DNA from: a virus
Direction: 5' to 3' (one strand)
Length of the DNA: 34,645 bases
IMG/VR virus record: IMGVR_UViG_3300028490_000016
Coordinates: 1 to 34,645 of that record
In this document: positions 18,301-25,129 of the stretch, piece after piece
Layout: every line of letters starts with the position of its first letter
Position numbering within the stretch: position 1 is the first letter of the stretch
Notes under the pieces: model-generated
Database searches by the model: none
The model's input: the letters and a program-made list of their open reading frames with translations, nothing else
What the model was told of the DNA's origin: nothing
Position numbers and translations under genes: made by a program

Positions 18301-21300
18301 TAGCTCTGCCTCTGAAGATAGTTCTCTGCTGAATAGTGTCTTAGACAGTGCTTTACCTGAGACTGATGAACTAGTTACACCATTACCACTGTCTAGGATA
18401 CTTGTAAAATACTCATTAGCTGCACTAACAATACTTGCTGTATCACCATTCTCGCTTTGTGTCTTAGCTAGGTATAGCACTTTACTGTAGATATCTGGTA
18501 AGCTATCTAGTATCTTCTTAGTTTTAGTATCTCTACTCTTTCCACCGAATGCGTCTTGTGCTGCTTTACTACTACCACCAGTACCAAATGCATCTTCTAC
18601 AGCATCTTCTGACTCTTGTGTATTAGAGTCTGTAGCAATCTCTTGTTCACCCTTGGCTATAAGATTAGTTTTTATACTCTCGTATACTTTCTGAGATGCA
18701 CTACCCTCTTCTGCTGTAGCTATTAGTTCATCTAGTAGTACCAATCTTTCTTGTCTAGTATCACCTTCTTTTGTGAATACGTTTGATAGCTCTGATAGTA
18801 CTACACTAAAGTTCTTGGTGTTCATGTTGTTTAGTTTATTGGCTAACTCTACTTTCTTACTATCAGTAGGATTTTCTACAAGATCCTTAGCTAGTGTTTG
18901 TACTGCTTCATGTCCCTCTTTTATCCTATCGGCATATCCTTTGGCTTGATCCTTAGTTATTGTACCACTATCTACTGCTCTCTCTAGTAGTGTCATTAGT
19001 ACTCTACCTGTTGCATCTCTTTCACCGGAAGAATACATTAGTGTTTCTGCATTAGTTACTAGATCCTCTATTGCATCTACCTCTGTTTCGTGGGTACTGT
19101 TCTTTACGTTATCCTGAAAAGTTGAGTATGTCTCATCTGCAGATTGACTCTGCTTACCTGTAGCCTGTAGTAGTGACTCTGTGTTGTTGAGTTCTCTTTC
19201 TCCAAACAAGGTGTTTAGTTCTGTGTTACTACCTACGTTACCGAACAGGTCTGTACTGTTGTTTACTTCAGTCTTTCTCTTACGTTCTTTAACACCTTTG
19301 GCAGCCATTACTCCACCATGCATAACTCCACCAGCACCAAATCCTAAGATAGCTCCTTTAGTGGCAGCATCCATGAAGTGTTCACTGAAAGGATCATCAC
19401 CATACTTCTCTGTACCTAGAGCACCATTGATAGTTTCTCCCCATGTTTGGGTAAACTCTTGTGCTGCTTCTATTGAACCATTCTTGACTAGTTGTGACGT
19501 AATAGCTGCAGCCTTCTTAGCTACCCCTACCATACCACCTTCAGGTATTGCTTTCATCATAGCTTTGATAGGTTTGACGTTTAGTTCTTTACCTAATGCC
19601 CATCTATCTATACCTGCTAAAGAGTACTCTAGTGCAAACATACCTGCTACTTGAGCTAAGTTTACATCTGTATCACCATTAGCTATTCTCTCATCTATTT
19701 GGTTATTCACCTCTTTAGCTGAGAATGCCATTAGACCATGATTAGTTGCAGGATCATACGCCTTCTTTAGCATACCTCTCTTGCTGAACTTCTCAGTAGC
19801 CTTAACACCTGCGTCTATTGCTTTAGTATCCATCATAGCGATTGGTAGTGCAGCTTTTAGGTTAGCTTTAGTGTATGCTTGTCCTGATGCTTTAAGCCCT
19901 TCTTCTGCTATCTTTAGTGCTGCTGCTTTTTGTGCTACTCTACCAGCTTTAGCTGCTGTAGTAACTGCACCTGTCAGTCCACCAGAATACAGCATTAGAG
20001 CCATATCTGGAGCAGATTGAGCAATAGTGTCAGGAGCAGCTTTAATACCTTTAAATAGTGCTCCTACGTAGTCACCCTTCTTCCATTGTCGTACTGCTTG
20101 TCTACCTAATGCTTCTACTTCGTGTCTACCTTTATATCCCCAAGTTTCATCTGCTGACTCAGCAGACTTAACATTATCTAACCATTCTCCTTGACCAGCA
20201 TTTACAACGGTAGCTGTAGCATCTAACGCTAGATCTCCTAACCCTGCAGCTACCTGCTGAATACCAGATCCTACAGCACTAGCTAGATCTCCTGGAGCAC
20301 GAATTAAAGCTCTAGTCTTCTTACCCTTGTGTTCCATGTTAGCAACTAGTTGAGCCATCTCTTCGTACTCTACGGAGTTCTCCCCGTAAAGACTCTTCTT
20401 CTTGTCTAGTTCTTTGTATGCTAGTTCCATACCTCTACTGTCATATCTATCTGCTACATGCACACCTAGTTCATCTAACTTAGCTGCTGAACTCATATTA
20501 AGAGTTCTTACTTTATCTGCAGATGCACTTCCATCTAGTTGCATGAAGTCAGCATTGTATATCTCTGATTTACCTGCACCATAGTTTTCTACATCTGTAC
20601 CAATATCATTACGTCTGGTCTTGAGCATACTTCTGTTACCATGAAACATTGCTTCATACTTAGCAGCATCTTTAGTACGCTTAGTCCACAAGTAAGTGAT
20701 ATCCTTACCTCTATCTTCTTCTGCTGTTCTACTGAAGGTATCTACTCCAGCCAGTCCTATCTTGTATGAGCTAGTCCCGTCTAGGTTATCTATTCTTGCA
20801 TAGTAAATTAATTGGTCTGCTTCAGGATCTTCTTTAGCATTCATAAGATTAGAACGTAAACTATCAATAGATTTATCGTTCATTGTAGCTTGTCTACTGT
20901 ACATAGTATTACCGTCTTCATTGACCTGTAAGTTCATGTCAGCTCTAGCTGCCTCTTCTTCTTCCTTCTTATTCTTGTAAGTAGGTTTACCAAAGATGTA
21001 AGCCATCACATCATCATAGCCATCGTCAATAGAGTCTGCAGTTCTTTCTAGCCAACCAGTAGGTTTATTTCTATCTATACCAGGATCTTCATTACGATAT
21101 TGGGTAGTACCGATCTCACCTTTACTGTATACATCAGTTATATTTTGTTTACCTAGTCGTTCAGCTCTGTGTCTTGAAGCATACTCATCAGATATGTCTA
21201 CTTGCTCTGATGGGATACCTCCAGTCTCAGGTATAGCAGCTAGTGTATCAGGTATACCTAGACCATCATAAGGACTAGCCTTAGCAGTAGAACCAGGAGT

Positions 21301-21429
21301 TATTTGTCCTATATCTCTAGCTATGATATCCTTCTCTGACATTACACCTTTAGCAGTATTTCCATACTCATCTCTAGAGACAGGCTCTCTTCCACCATTA
21401 GACAAATACCTACTACGAAAACCACCCAT
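9307..21429 (-). CDS. Giant N4-type virion RNA polymerase with nuclease- and protease-like domains (4040 aa)
   Basis: Counterpart of N4 gp50, the RNA polymerase packaged in the capsid and injected to transcribe early genes. Polymerase signatures: GANGR (R1745), VDGKASAAAFLSAM (D1893), R2007xxxK2011x7Y2019G, and VFDNVVV (D2277), preceded by IHNID like FVHSQD of T7 RNA polymerase. Spacing suggests a polymerase domain of about 1320-2430, after a Lys-rich linker (1221-1231). Other regions: GIY-YIG/T5orf172-like (204-295: YKIG 222-225, R234, E259, E289); Gly/Ala-rich, possibly membrane-active segments (about 380-710); DEDDh exonuclease-like (D2650, E2652, D2761, H2827, D2832); HENIH zinc-peptidase-like (3003-3007, E3069); and an unassigned C-terminal quarter, possibly for packaging. 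N4's protein has about 3500 residues. AAGGAG precedes the ATG. The frame is unbroken. The polymerase call is strong; extra domain activities are inferred. Confidence 0.88.
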   Translation of the reverse strand: MGGFRSRYLSNGGREPVSRDEYGNTAKGVMSEKDIIARDIGQITPGSTAKASPYDGLGIPDTLAAIPETGGIPSEQVDISDEYASRHRAERLGKQNITDVYSKGEIGTTQYRNEDPGIDRNKPTGWLERTADSIDDGYDDVMAYIFGKPTYKNKKEEEEAARADMNLQVNEDGNTMYSRQATMNDKSIDSLRSNLMNAKEDPEADQLIYYARIDNLDGTSSYKIGLAGVDTFSRTAEEDRGKDITYLWTKRTKDAAKYEAMFHGNRSMLKTRRNDIGTDVENYGAGKSEIYNADFMQLDGSASADKVRTLNMSSAAKLDELGVHVADRYDSRGMELAYKELDKKKSLYGENSVEYEEMAQLVANMEHKGKKTRALIRAPGDLASAVGSGIQQVAAGLGDLALDATATVVNAGQGEWLDNVKSAESADETWGYKGRHEVEALGRQAVRQWKKGDYVGALFKGIKAAPDTIAQSAPDMALMLYSGGLTGAVTTAAKAGRVAQKAAALKIAEEGLKASGQAYTKANLKAALPIAMMDTKAIDAGVKATEKFSKRGMLKKAYDPATNHGLMAFSAKEVNNQIDERIANGDTDVNLAQVAGMFALEYSLAGIDRWALGKELNVKPIKAMMKAIPEGGMVGVAKKAAAITSQLVKNGSIEAAQEFTQTWGETINGALGTEKYGDDPFSEHFMDAATKGAILGFGAGGVMHGGVMAAKGVKERKRKTEVNNSTDLFGNVGSNTELNTLFGERELNNTESLLQATGKQSQSADETYSTFQDNVKNSTHETEVDAIEDLVTNAETLMYSSGERDATGRVLMTLLERAVDSGTITKDQAKGYADRIKEGHEAVQTLAKDLVENPTDSKKVELANKLNNMNTKNFSVVLSELSNVFTKEGDTRQERLVLLDELIATAEEGSASQKVYESIKTNLIAKGEQEIATDSNTQESEDAVEDAFGTGGSSKAAQDAFGGKSRDTKTKKILDSLPDIYSKVLYLAKTQSENGDTASIVSAANEYFTSILDSGNGVTSSSVSGKALSKTLFSRELSSEAELVIATKMEEFGALTVEQREAFLTAQMLINTGFAKSRNVQNKMNDPSVDMESIANTARGIFNDTKGNHSKGKPSLQSHLNTIMRVISGTTDAISLKSKLDSIDKSLEIFLETKNSKTGLSKAKEGEEPTGTLTAELQELSDIEKSHIEAFKALLPTLLGMSTKEATEIIEDTVEDTTQTGKKKKKKNKKKADTNSIKARDERLFANIFKQVDELLVDDTIGSKDSKSRKALIRRLLRAMVHPEVFVGKLKDEDQQEVLEELLPDRISVNEAGTAYVYKYLNDKGREVATEMTKFVILAFKSAGKATMLMSNKISESLTNILPTEGTDTKDVVALSEMIEEIQKSIGTIVFDEKTIEKYLNSNPYLYTALDKNGHLHKDIQASVIKGALEAIRNYSIQLAVNPQESIKNEDLNNLGVSRSEFISYMSKAIQDQLDLVLTAETMQKNRTTLEGVVEEYDYAITNPLKGYIAESIALVAVESLISDSVMLDKHSSAKGNVTYIYFRQNADQNGIDMHVREKDIALKHLYKDLVEQEIIGKVEQEGLVPVSDKISYSQKRIKKSNDKPNEHSAEQIEQMESISWYPTEMLKAITKQSVFELLNLFNMNIKSVNPSRLLTHTDINIKEYYKAVIGKEPTPSMDISDMASKLQDAYNNHMSEIKNMTREQKASYEGNVGEVVQIIKTIQAFRDLNSPVVHYAASVGANGRLYMQGLGLLEPQSDKFFRYMMTTETTTSSVVHLADTTSNLALHEFKENIVSALPSKFFSKKYNKKADYRNDKANIEAFADIVIPDNVAKLVDALLDGTISPKDMKVLGGFIDIKDSSIINAIHAYGEYKRAHSNKTGFFVHSNTIGVDGKASAAAFLSAMEGNIEDTWELLLSTGQLTTTAKQKLIGKNPKLEQEITDAETVADLLELGIEIKDGYELATLNLYKESPEIVRAIGLLLGNELVKVTKDENGEEVVELTVAGRNFSKDPLMTYLYGRQERAITTGTATVLIEQIQTRIHNYLNVSNKADTTMVEDLEEALDVLSTMAVYNENHVRGVQTKGLNPKDIKSFIAEIDAGSKHDAKEIENFLKYKATALIEGIVTAKMYDVLEETNAPMLKNRQLLNHTANMSVIFGKVVQRMFANLNINNGINQIKDIQTKLMDSIREDYLFGIGDSTYNQVLHISDTTVNEEASGNQRLIVPNTKEGGSKTVSVSKPSYELDTNPGAAAVSSIHNIDKAVVALLVKYGYLQVFDNVVVTSGDRSAVAGMANLGFIAEAYFPTENLYKKARLHMIKLLKEFEHMSNNDAVEKEFMSAFAVTLNNLKEDREDKTMYILFNSLLNSKKVTSNSSTFRDMMKSLVKKLEESETAFETNREEKISKLDGSVTQYSSSGPVLISGNRITGIKLANGAIHPANIDLLGKDPRKQILKLVEEVAKEFGLEKTVKEKEFKSKDTKTKVSKAVKPSMFNEDTTAAHKGIFTRDLFSKIGTRKHTSESAYIKAVIEEIYRSDELTTEGKQELVGEITGKTVEATEALFMNDQVEDINNILQEAVERLDQEERVEKIREEEVKGKQYKTRNPGALTETELETVLDKRGKYWELDGTIPKKVIARIKELVRSKTPYVVFDLENTFKMLDQHDTILQFGGMRFTEGKPDSELSTLYFKPTFYEEFMEGMKSKKANAKYAEAFESEEFSKPLDASTSNTKTEEDLSKFLYETLSELTNNGKYPIVAYNGYNSDLPIMQQLATRTNNVKLQALLAKIEVIDPYTAAYVLNTSRGTGTHTLEAMVETMLPEENMEEFGKAHTAEADVNMLNALLEAIADTKEETKKETAKEKPKPESSGLGGMDLFSIVEEAMEEEGKGNSSEDANKIEDGIEESINAIKAETVETIFESMVVRDELQEGEESFIRGVFDAIVKPFYQQGNETLLFEVKRDDVLETDDKTLGTYDLRYESDLPELIKIMHKTGDGKTKQSSSEVFVHENIHIIIDKIFGNPILKNRFSYEYSLLESIYDDAKKQATNTWFRDESMDRYDYVFREGSKEKRMKEFYAHMLSDHVLAKHVSDNVTNPILKEASSIDTSNGIISFVESVFMKVLNYLIHAGDHRKNLKADALLLSMALDMNGLENMYKSKMYNNFRRMLDNIDVMMYSFKYGTREIANHVTVLDKVKLIANLDLNPEMAHKVLINDYNSDVGGFLQDILPSTEYMNKYYELSQRAATYISKARETKIRDVSTFILGVVKGVPAITVRNDEALHHFVLKYDLQSLFRLPTSDNVRDTDIRALGVLQQLDNTDEAIRILSERINASPALIESIKKAGEHLYNRTNNKASVSDINLRTSNASVLAESHDASYYTEEIDALITLFAIGRDENLQTFLDEVGKEGKYFDSFYKTLDISEDVEDRFAKIKEVNRKIALKGSTTKVTNDTTRLIPVIMTEENIATARKLGNELVDSVTLDGIDVKVGIYKIEESVLSNRNGGLIGLIDLEMEGSKTLMQLLTEAGASKNTANRMMKKLHLGTNIKSRTYFAPVKSGKGEVRDFVFVVPPHLENQYLDIDERASTSLAHKRGSLEEFYASKKENSNWLTVATEDAEANLLDSPSDFVWVGIDSRSKELQLHYKTLPNYLKQKIKKSPILSNNGENGLWVRKEALTMSMGTEGGSVVDLLESYNITDKTVRDIVRRVENGLTKLAKLFKLDVVMKNFVTIAGNITSNVLLEMLKGRQNYIEVLQVFFRNMRELHKINVIQRDISETRIRQRGTTDPDEVDAIEDKLDRLRAKAKKSSVWYMVEEGFHDNFIDDLNVKESLYMSDTDKKIYQYAERFPKMKKAFDIAYVNKGTTLNKWFTNAFILADVAAQITSDQLDKKYIEQDIKNEFKAYFGSLKKQGLATEEIRNIRYKAFRRARLATYELNRKRMLGELTIMYSAATGGKVATYLDKTMINPFYKYKLRIKRVLLRRFKEKPVVSSLAGLLQTAADGVWFDLESAQESAFKIFSAASFSIVDNTAEGISPALYDLMMGYDRN
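17737..17766. repeat. CTT/AAG triplet tract encoding a Lys-rich linker
   Basis: A run of CTT/TTC triplets broken once by G. On the coding strand it reads AAG repeats for six Lys, Asn and three Lys (residues 1222-1231 of the giant protein). It lies about 90 residues before the inferred start of the RNA polymerase domain, so it probably marks a flexible basic linker; triplet slippage could vary its length. Confidence 0.6.
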
Positions 21430-21446
21430 TAATGCTCCTTAAGGAC

Positions 21447-22631
21447 TTACTTTACTTTATTGATAGCTTTATCAAACTCTCTGATAACTTTCTCTGACTT
21501 AATTCTATTTACCTCTTCTAGGTTAGATCCGGCTCTCATAATACGAAGTTTCTTCTCTAGTGCTGCTGTCTCTATAAATAGTTTCTTGTAACTAGGATGA
21601 GATGGTCCAACTGCTTCTAGGAACTCCTTGTTGTACTGTACAGTAGCTTCTGCATCATTTACTGCATCAGTAGTTTCATCTGTAAAGCCTTCTCTGATAC
21701 CTGCATACATATTAGCACCTGCTAGACCGACAGTATCAAGGAAACCTGTTATACCACTATTCTTCCCAGATAAGCGTAACATAGCTTCCTTTCTAGCTGC
21801 TTCTGCAGTAGCTTTTGTTACAGTATTGTCTTTAGCATACTTTACAATAGTATCTACAGCTCCAGCTTTATTGTCTTTAAGGTCTTGAGCAAATGCTCTA
21901 TTCGTTTCTGCAACTCTACCCTTCTGAAATTTAAAGGTCTTATTTACCATTCTCTGTACCTTAGAGGTAGAACCATCAGGTAGTTTAGCTAGTCCAGGAA
22001 AGTACTTACTGTAGTTTTTCTTCAGTTCCTCAGGAGTCATATTAGATAACTTCTTAAGATCCTTGAAGTCCATTCTATCCAGTCCTGCTTGTAGGTCTTC
22101 GTGGAATACACCAAGTGCAGTAGCATCTTTCTCTTTCTTTAATGCATATATGCTCTCATCTGTTGCTGCACCACTAGCCTTACTTTGAGCCTCACTAGCT
22201 TTAATGGCTGCTGCTGTAACAGGTATCTGTGCAATTCGTTTAGCTTCATTGATATCTGATAAAACTTTAGCTGCTGCTACTCTGTCTCGTCTAGCCTGTT
22301 GGTTGTCGGCAAGTACACTAGCATTATATGACTGTGTAGCCATCTTATCTACAACACCACTAATCCTATTACTATCCATGTAGGTATCAGCCATACCACC
22401 TAGATCCTCTGGCTTTATCTCACCTGACAATAATCCCATCTCTATCTCAGCAGTATTACGTTCTTTTAGTGTTGCATCGTTCTTCTCATCTAGGGATCTC
22501 TTATCCTTGAAGATAGAGTCTATCATTGCATTAGTATGCATCATATTCTCTATAAGTTTATCGTTACCGTTAACTAAGTTTAGTGAAGGTACATAAGCAC
22601 TTCCTACTGTATCAAAATTTACTCCTGCCAT
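21447..22631 (-). CDS. Virion/internal protein, helical (394 aa)
   Basis: Not assigned to a named family. The protein is rich in Ala, Lys, Glu and Asp and mostly helical (AARKEAMLRL, ETAALEKKLRIMRAG), with one Gly/Ala-rich stretch (GFLDTVGLAGANMYAGI) that could touch a membrane. No signal peptide or catalytic motif is visible. It sits directly upstream of the giant virion polymerase in the late transcript (17 nt gap), the place occupied in N4-like phages by small virion proteins gp51-gp52, so it is probably a virion or ejection protein. It follows the 222-aa gene by 9 nt. Confidence 0.7.
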   Translation of the reverse strand: MAGVNFDTVGSAYVPSLNLVNGNDKLIENMMHTNAMIDSIFKDKRSLDEKNDATLKERNTAEIEMGLLSGEIKPEDLGGMADTYMDSNRISGVVDKMATQSYNASVLADNQQARRDRVAAAKVLSDINEAKRIAQIPVTAAAIKASEAQSKASGAATDESIYALKKEKDATALGVFHEDLQAGLDRMDFKDLKKLSNMTPEELKKNYSKYFPGLAKLPDGSTSKVQRMVNKTFKFQKGRVAETNRAFAQDLKDNKAGAVDTIVKYAKDNTVTKATAEAARKEAMLRLSGKNSGITGFLDTVGLAGANMYAGIREGFTDETTDAVNDAEATVQYNKEFLEAVGPSHPSYKKLFIETAALEKKLRIMRAGSNLEEVNRIKSEKVIREFDKAINKVK

Positions 22632-22640
22632 CTGCTACTC

Positions 22641-23309
22641 CTACTTACTGTATGGTACAGCATACTCTCTGTACGTCTTGTAAGGGTTAGCTGCAGCAAT
22701 CTGTGTCATATACGCAGTGTTGTTAGCATTACCTAATCCCATCTGTTGATTACGTCTTTGTTTAGCAATCTTATTGTGTTGATCAGTTCTCTTCATGTAG
22801 ATACCCTCATTAGCTAGAGAGATCTTAGCTGCATTCTGCTTCTGTGTCTCTTCTAATGCTTGATAGGATTGATATGCATTCCAAGCTGACATACCTAACT
22901 TGTATGCAGGAGCTACCCAACCTGAGGTAGTAATACCATTTTGTGTAGTACCAAATGCACCTTCACCTGTAGCAATACCATATCCACCAGTAATAGAGTT
23001 ACCATCAAGACTAGCACCTCCATTAGGGATAGGATTAGTAGCAGTACCAGTAGTAACAGCGTTCCCCCCTGCATCAGTAGTTGTAACTGTTTCCGGCTCT
23101 ACTACAGGAGCATTTATATCTATAGGTACGTTCTTCTTTGGATCATTCCACATAAAACTACCCCAACCAGATTTTAGAGTCAGATTACCATTAGCATCTG
23201 CTCCCCAATTAGGATTTCTTGCTAACATCTGCTGTCTTACTTCAGGAGTAGCTGCTAGGTAGTCCTCTTTAAACTTTAGTTCACTATAGCCATTAATTAC
23301 GGTACTCAT
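22641..23309 (-). CDS. Virion protein, Gly/Thr-rich centre (222 aa)
   Basis: Not recognised by sequence. It has a polar N-terminus (RNPNWGADANGN), a low-complexity Gly/Thr/Asn-rich middle (VTTTDAGGNAVTTGTATNP), and a helical C-terminal part: AYKLGMSAWNAYQSYQALEETQ, then KISLANEGIYMKRTDQHNK. The latter resembles small internal virion proteins of podoviruses (T7 gp14-like style: a short amphipathic segment followed by a charged helix). It is likely a particle or ejection protein given its place between the membrane-segment protein and the 394-aa protein. AAAGGAAT upstream of the ATG supports the start. Confidence 0.65.
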   Translation of the reverse strand: MSTVINGYSELKFKEDYLAATPEVRQQMLARNPNWGADANGNLTLKSGWGSFMWNDPKKNVPIDINAPVVEPETVTTTDAGGNAVTTGTATNPIPNGGASLDGNSITGGYGIATGEGAFGTTQNGITTSGWVAPAYKLGMSAWNAYQSYQALEETQKQNAAKISLANEGIYMKRTDQHNKIAKQRRNQQMGLGNANNTAYMTQIAAANPYKTYREYAVPYSK

Positions 23310-23326
23310 CTTTAATTCCTTTAATT

Positions 23327-25126
23327 TTACGGTAGTATTAATCTAGACCTCAACCCTGAGATTGTAAGAGCTTCAGTCTTAAGTTGCATACTAGTTGTAC
23401 GTTGAAGGAACTCAGCTCTACTCTCAAATATAGGTATATCGACTGTTGCGAGTAACCTCTGAAGATCTAGTTGGAGTCTTCCTAATAGGGATGATGTATG
23501 CATCTTGTCATACTCATCGTCTAGTTCATCTAGTTTATCTTTTTCTTTCTTTATTCTTGCCATAGCTTCTTTATGATCTTTGCTTTCTATCATCAGTTCA
23601 TAAGCATAAGCCTTACCTGTAGCCTCTAGTAACTGCATTATAACACTCATAGAAGTCATATCAAAAGTTATTCCAGGTACACCATAGTAAGCTGCCACTA
23701 CTGTCAATACAATCTGTAGTATGGCTGCTACCCAACCACTAGTTATAATCCCTGCATCTACCAGGGCTTTAATCAGATACGATATGGCGTATACCACTGC
23801 CATCTGTATTGCCATCTGTATAATAAACGACAGGGCTGTACCTCCTACACCAAAGGTGAACCAGTTTATTATCATACTAACTACAAATACTACTACTTTG
23901 AACCACCCTTGAGCATACCAAGGGATGTCTACTATATTTAGTACTTGTGTCAGGTTACCCTTACATTCTATAAGTAAGTTAGCTCTTTGGAATAACTTAA
24001 CTTTACTGACACTGTTCTTACTAAGAGGTATAAAACTGTTAGCTAGATAGTACTCTTCTGCATCAAACCCATCTGCTTCTCGTATATCCTCAGGAGGCAT
24101 AGCAGAACTCACTATCGTACCTTGTTCTTTGTTAGCTACTACCGTTCTTTGGTCTAGTCCACCAAGCAGTAATTCTTTAAATGTTGTGCTACTAGTTTGT
24201 ACTTGGATACTTACATAGAAGGAGGAAGTCATTGCTGCTCTAAGCATCTCAAAGAACCCCATACCATCTCTAAGCTTACCTGAGTCATCAGAGTTAAGTA
24301 TGTTACCTTTAGCTAACATTTTCTTATCAATAGGAGCAGTGATTAGTTCAATCTTAGAGTAACCCAACTTACCCATATCATTACCCTTAATAAGTCCCTC
24401 CATCTCTACTTCATACCACTCATTTACAGCATAACTAGTTCGTATATCCTTATTGGTTAGAGTGAACCCTCGTTTACCTGATACCATAAAGGCTTCTAAG
24501 AAGGTATCGTATATAGCTGCTGGAGCTACTCTTAACCTCTTGTCTATCCTACCGAAGTACCCTACAGACATATTCTGTACGTCTTTCATGCCTTCACGCT
24601 TCTCTTCCATGCCATTTACCATAGTAGCCCTGAAAGCAGCTTCTTGAGCAATACTACCACCACTAGCTATGAATGACTTACGATAGGGTATCCATTCTTT
24701 AGAACCTATTACTGGTACAGCACTAGTACCTACCATAGCAGAGTCTAATGACTCCATATCTAAGCCCATAGCCTTCATGAGTTTCTTATTGCTAATCTTG
24801 GTAAGGTTGTGATCGTTAAGGGAGTTAACACCTTCTTTATATCTAGGACTTAACACAGTAGCAGTAGGCATGAAGTCTAACCCACCACCGGAGAATATAA
24901 AATCTCTATTTTCGTCTTTACCTGTCTTGTACACTTTATTGATTTCTTTAAGTGAACCCATCTTAGCGTCTTGTGCTCTATACTCGTTATAGCCTATCTT
25001 TAGGGCAGAGGTTTCGATAGCATACAATAATGCTCCAGACTTCTTCGTATCGAGAGGAGTCATAGGATTACACTGTACTGCTCCAAATAACTTCTCGTCC
25101 TCGAAGAGATCAGAAAACCAACCCAT
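23327..25126 (-). CDS. Virion protein with a block of membrane segments (599 aa)
   Basis: The first 400 residues are a mixed soluble region with no motif I recognise. From W408 to about residue 484 there are three or four strongly hydrophobic helices (WFKVVVFVVSMIINWF, LSFIIQMAIQMAVVYAISYL, WVAAILQIVLTVVAAYYGV), then a charged coiled coil (KDHKEAMARIKKEKDKLDELDDEYDK) and a polar C-terminus. In the N4 late order this corresponds to the gp52-gp54 region of structural proteins. A hydrophobic block inside a virion protein suggests insertion into the host membrane during DNA ejection, which is inference. The gene begins 3 nt after the stop of the preceding coiled-coil gene, so the two are translated together. 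Confidence 0.72.
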   Translation of the reverse strand: MGWFSDLFEDEKLFGAVQCNPMTPLDTKKSGALLYAIETSALKIGYNEYRAQDAKMGSLKEINKVYKTGKDENRDFIFSGGGLDFMPTATVLSPRYKEGVNSLNDHNLTKISNKKLMKAMGLDMESLDSAMVGTSAVPVIGSKEWIPYRKSFIASGGSIAQEAAFRATMVNGMEEKREGMKDVQNMSVGYFGRIDKRLRVAPAAIYDTFLEAFMVSGKRGFTLTNKDIRTSYAVNEWYEVEMEGLIKGNDMGKLGYSKIELITAPIDKKMLAKGNILNSDDSGKLRDGMGFFEMLRAAMTSSFYVSIQVQTSSTTFKELLLGGLDQRTVVANKEQGTIVSSAMPPEDIREADGFDAEEYYLANSFIPLSKNSVSKVKLFQRANLLIECKGNLTQVLNIVDIPWYAQGWFKVVVFVVSMIINWFTFGVGGTALSFIIQMAIQMAVVYAISYLIKALVDAGIITSGWVAAILQIVLTVVAAYYGVPGITFDMTSMSVIMQLLEATGKAYAYELMIESKDHKEAMARIKKEKDKLDELDDEYDKMHTSSLLGRLQLDLQRLLATVDIPIFESRAEFLQRTTSMQLKTEALTISGLRSRLILP

Positions 25127-25129
25127 AGG

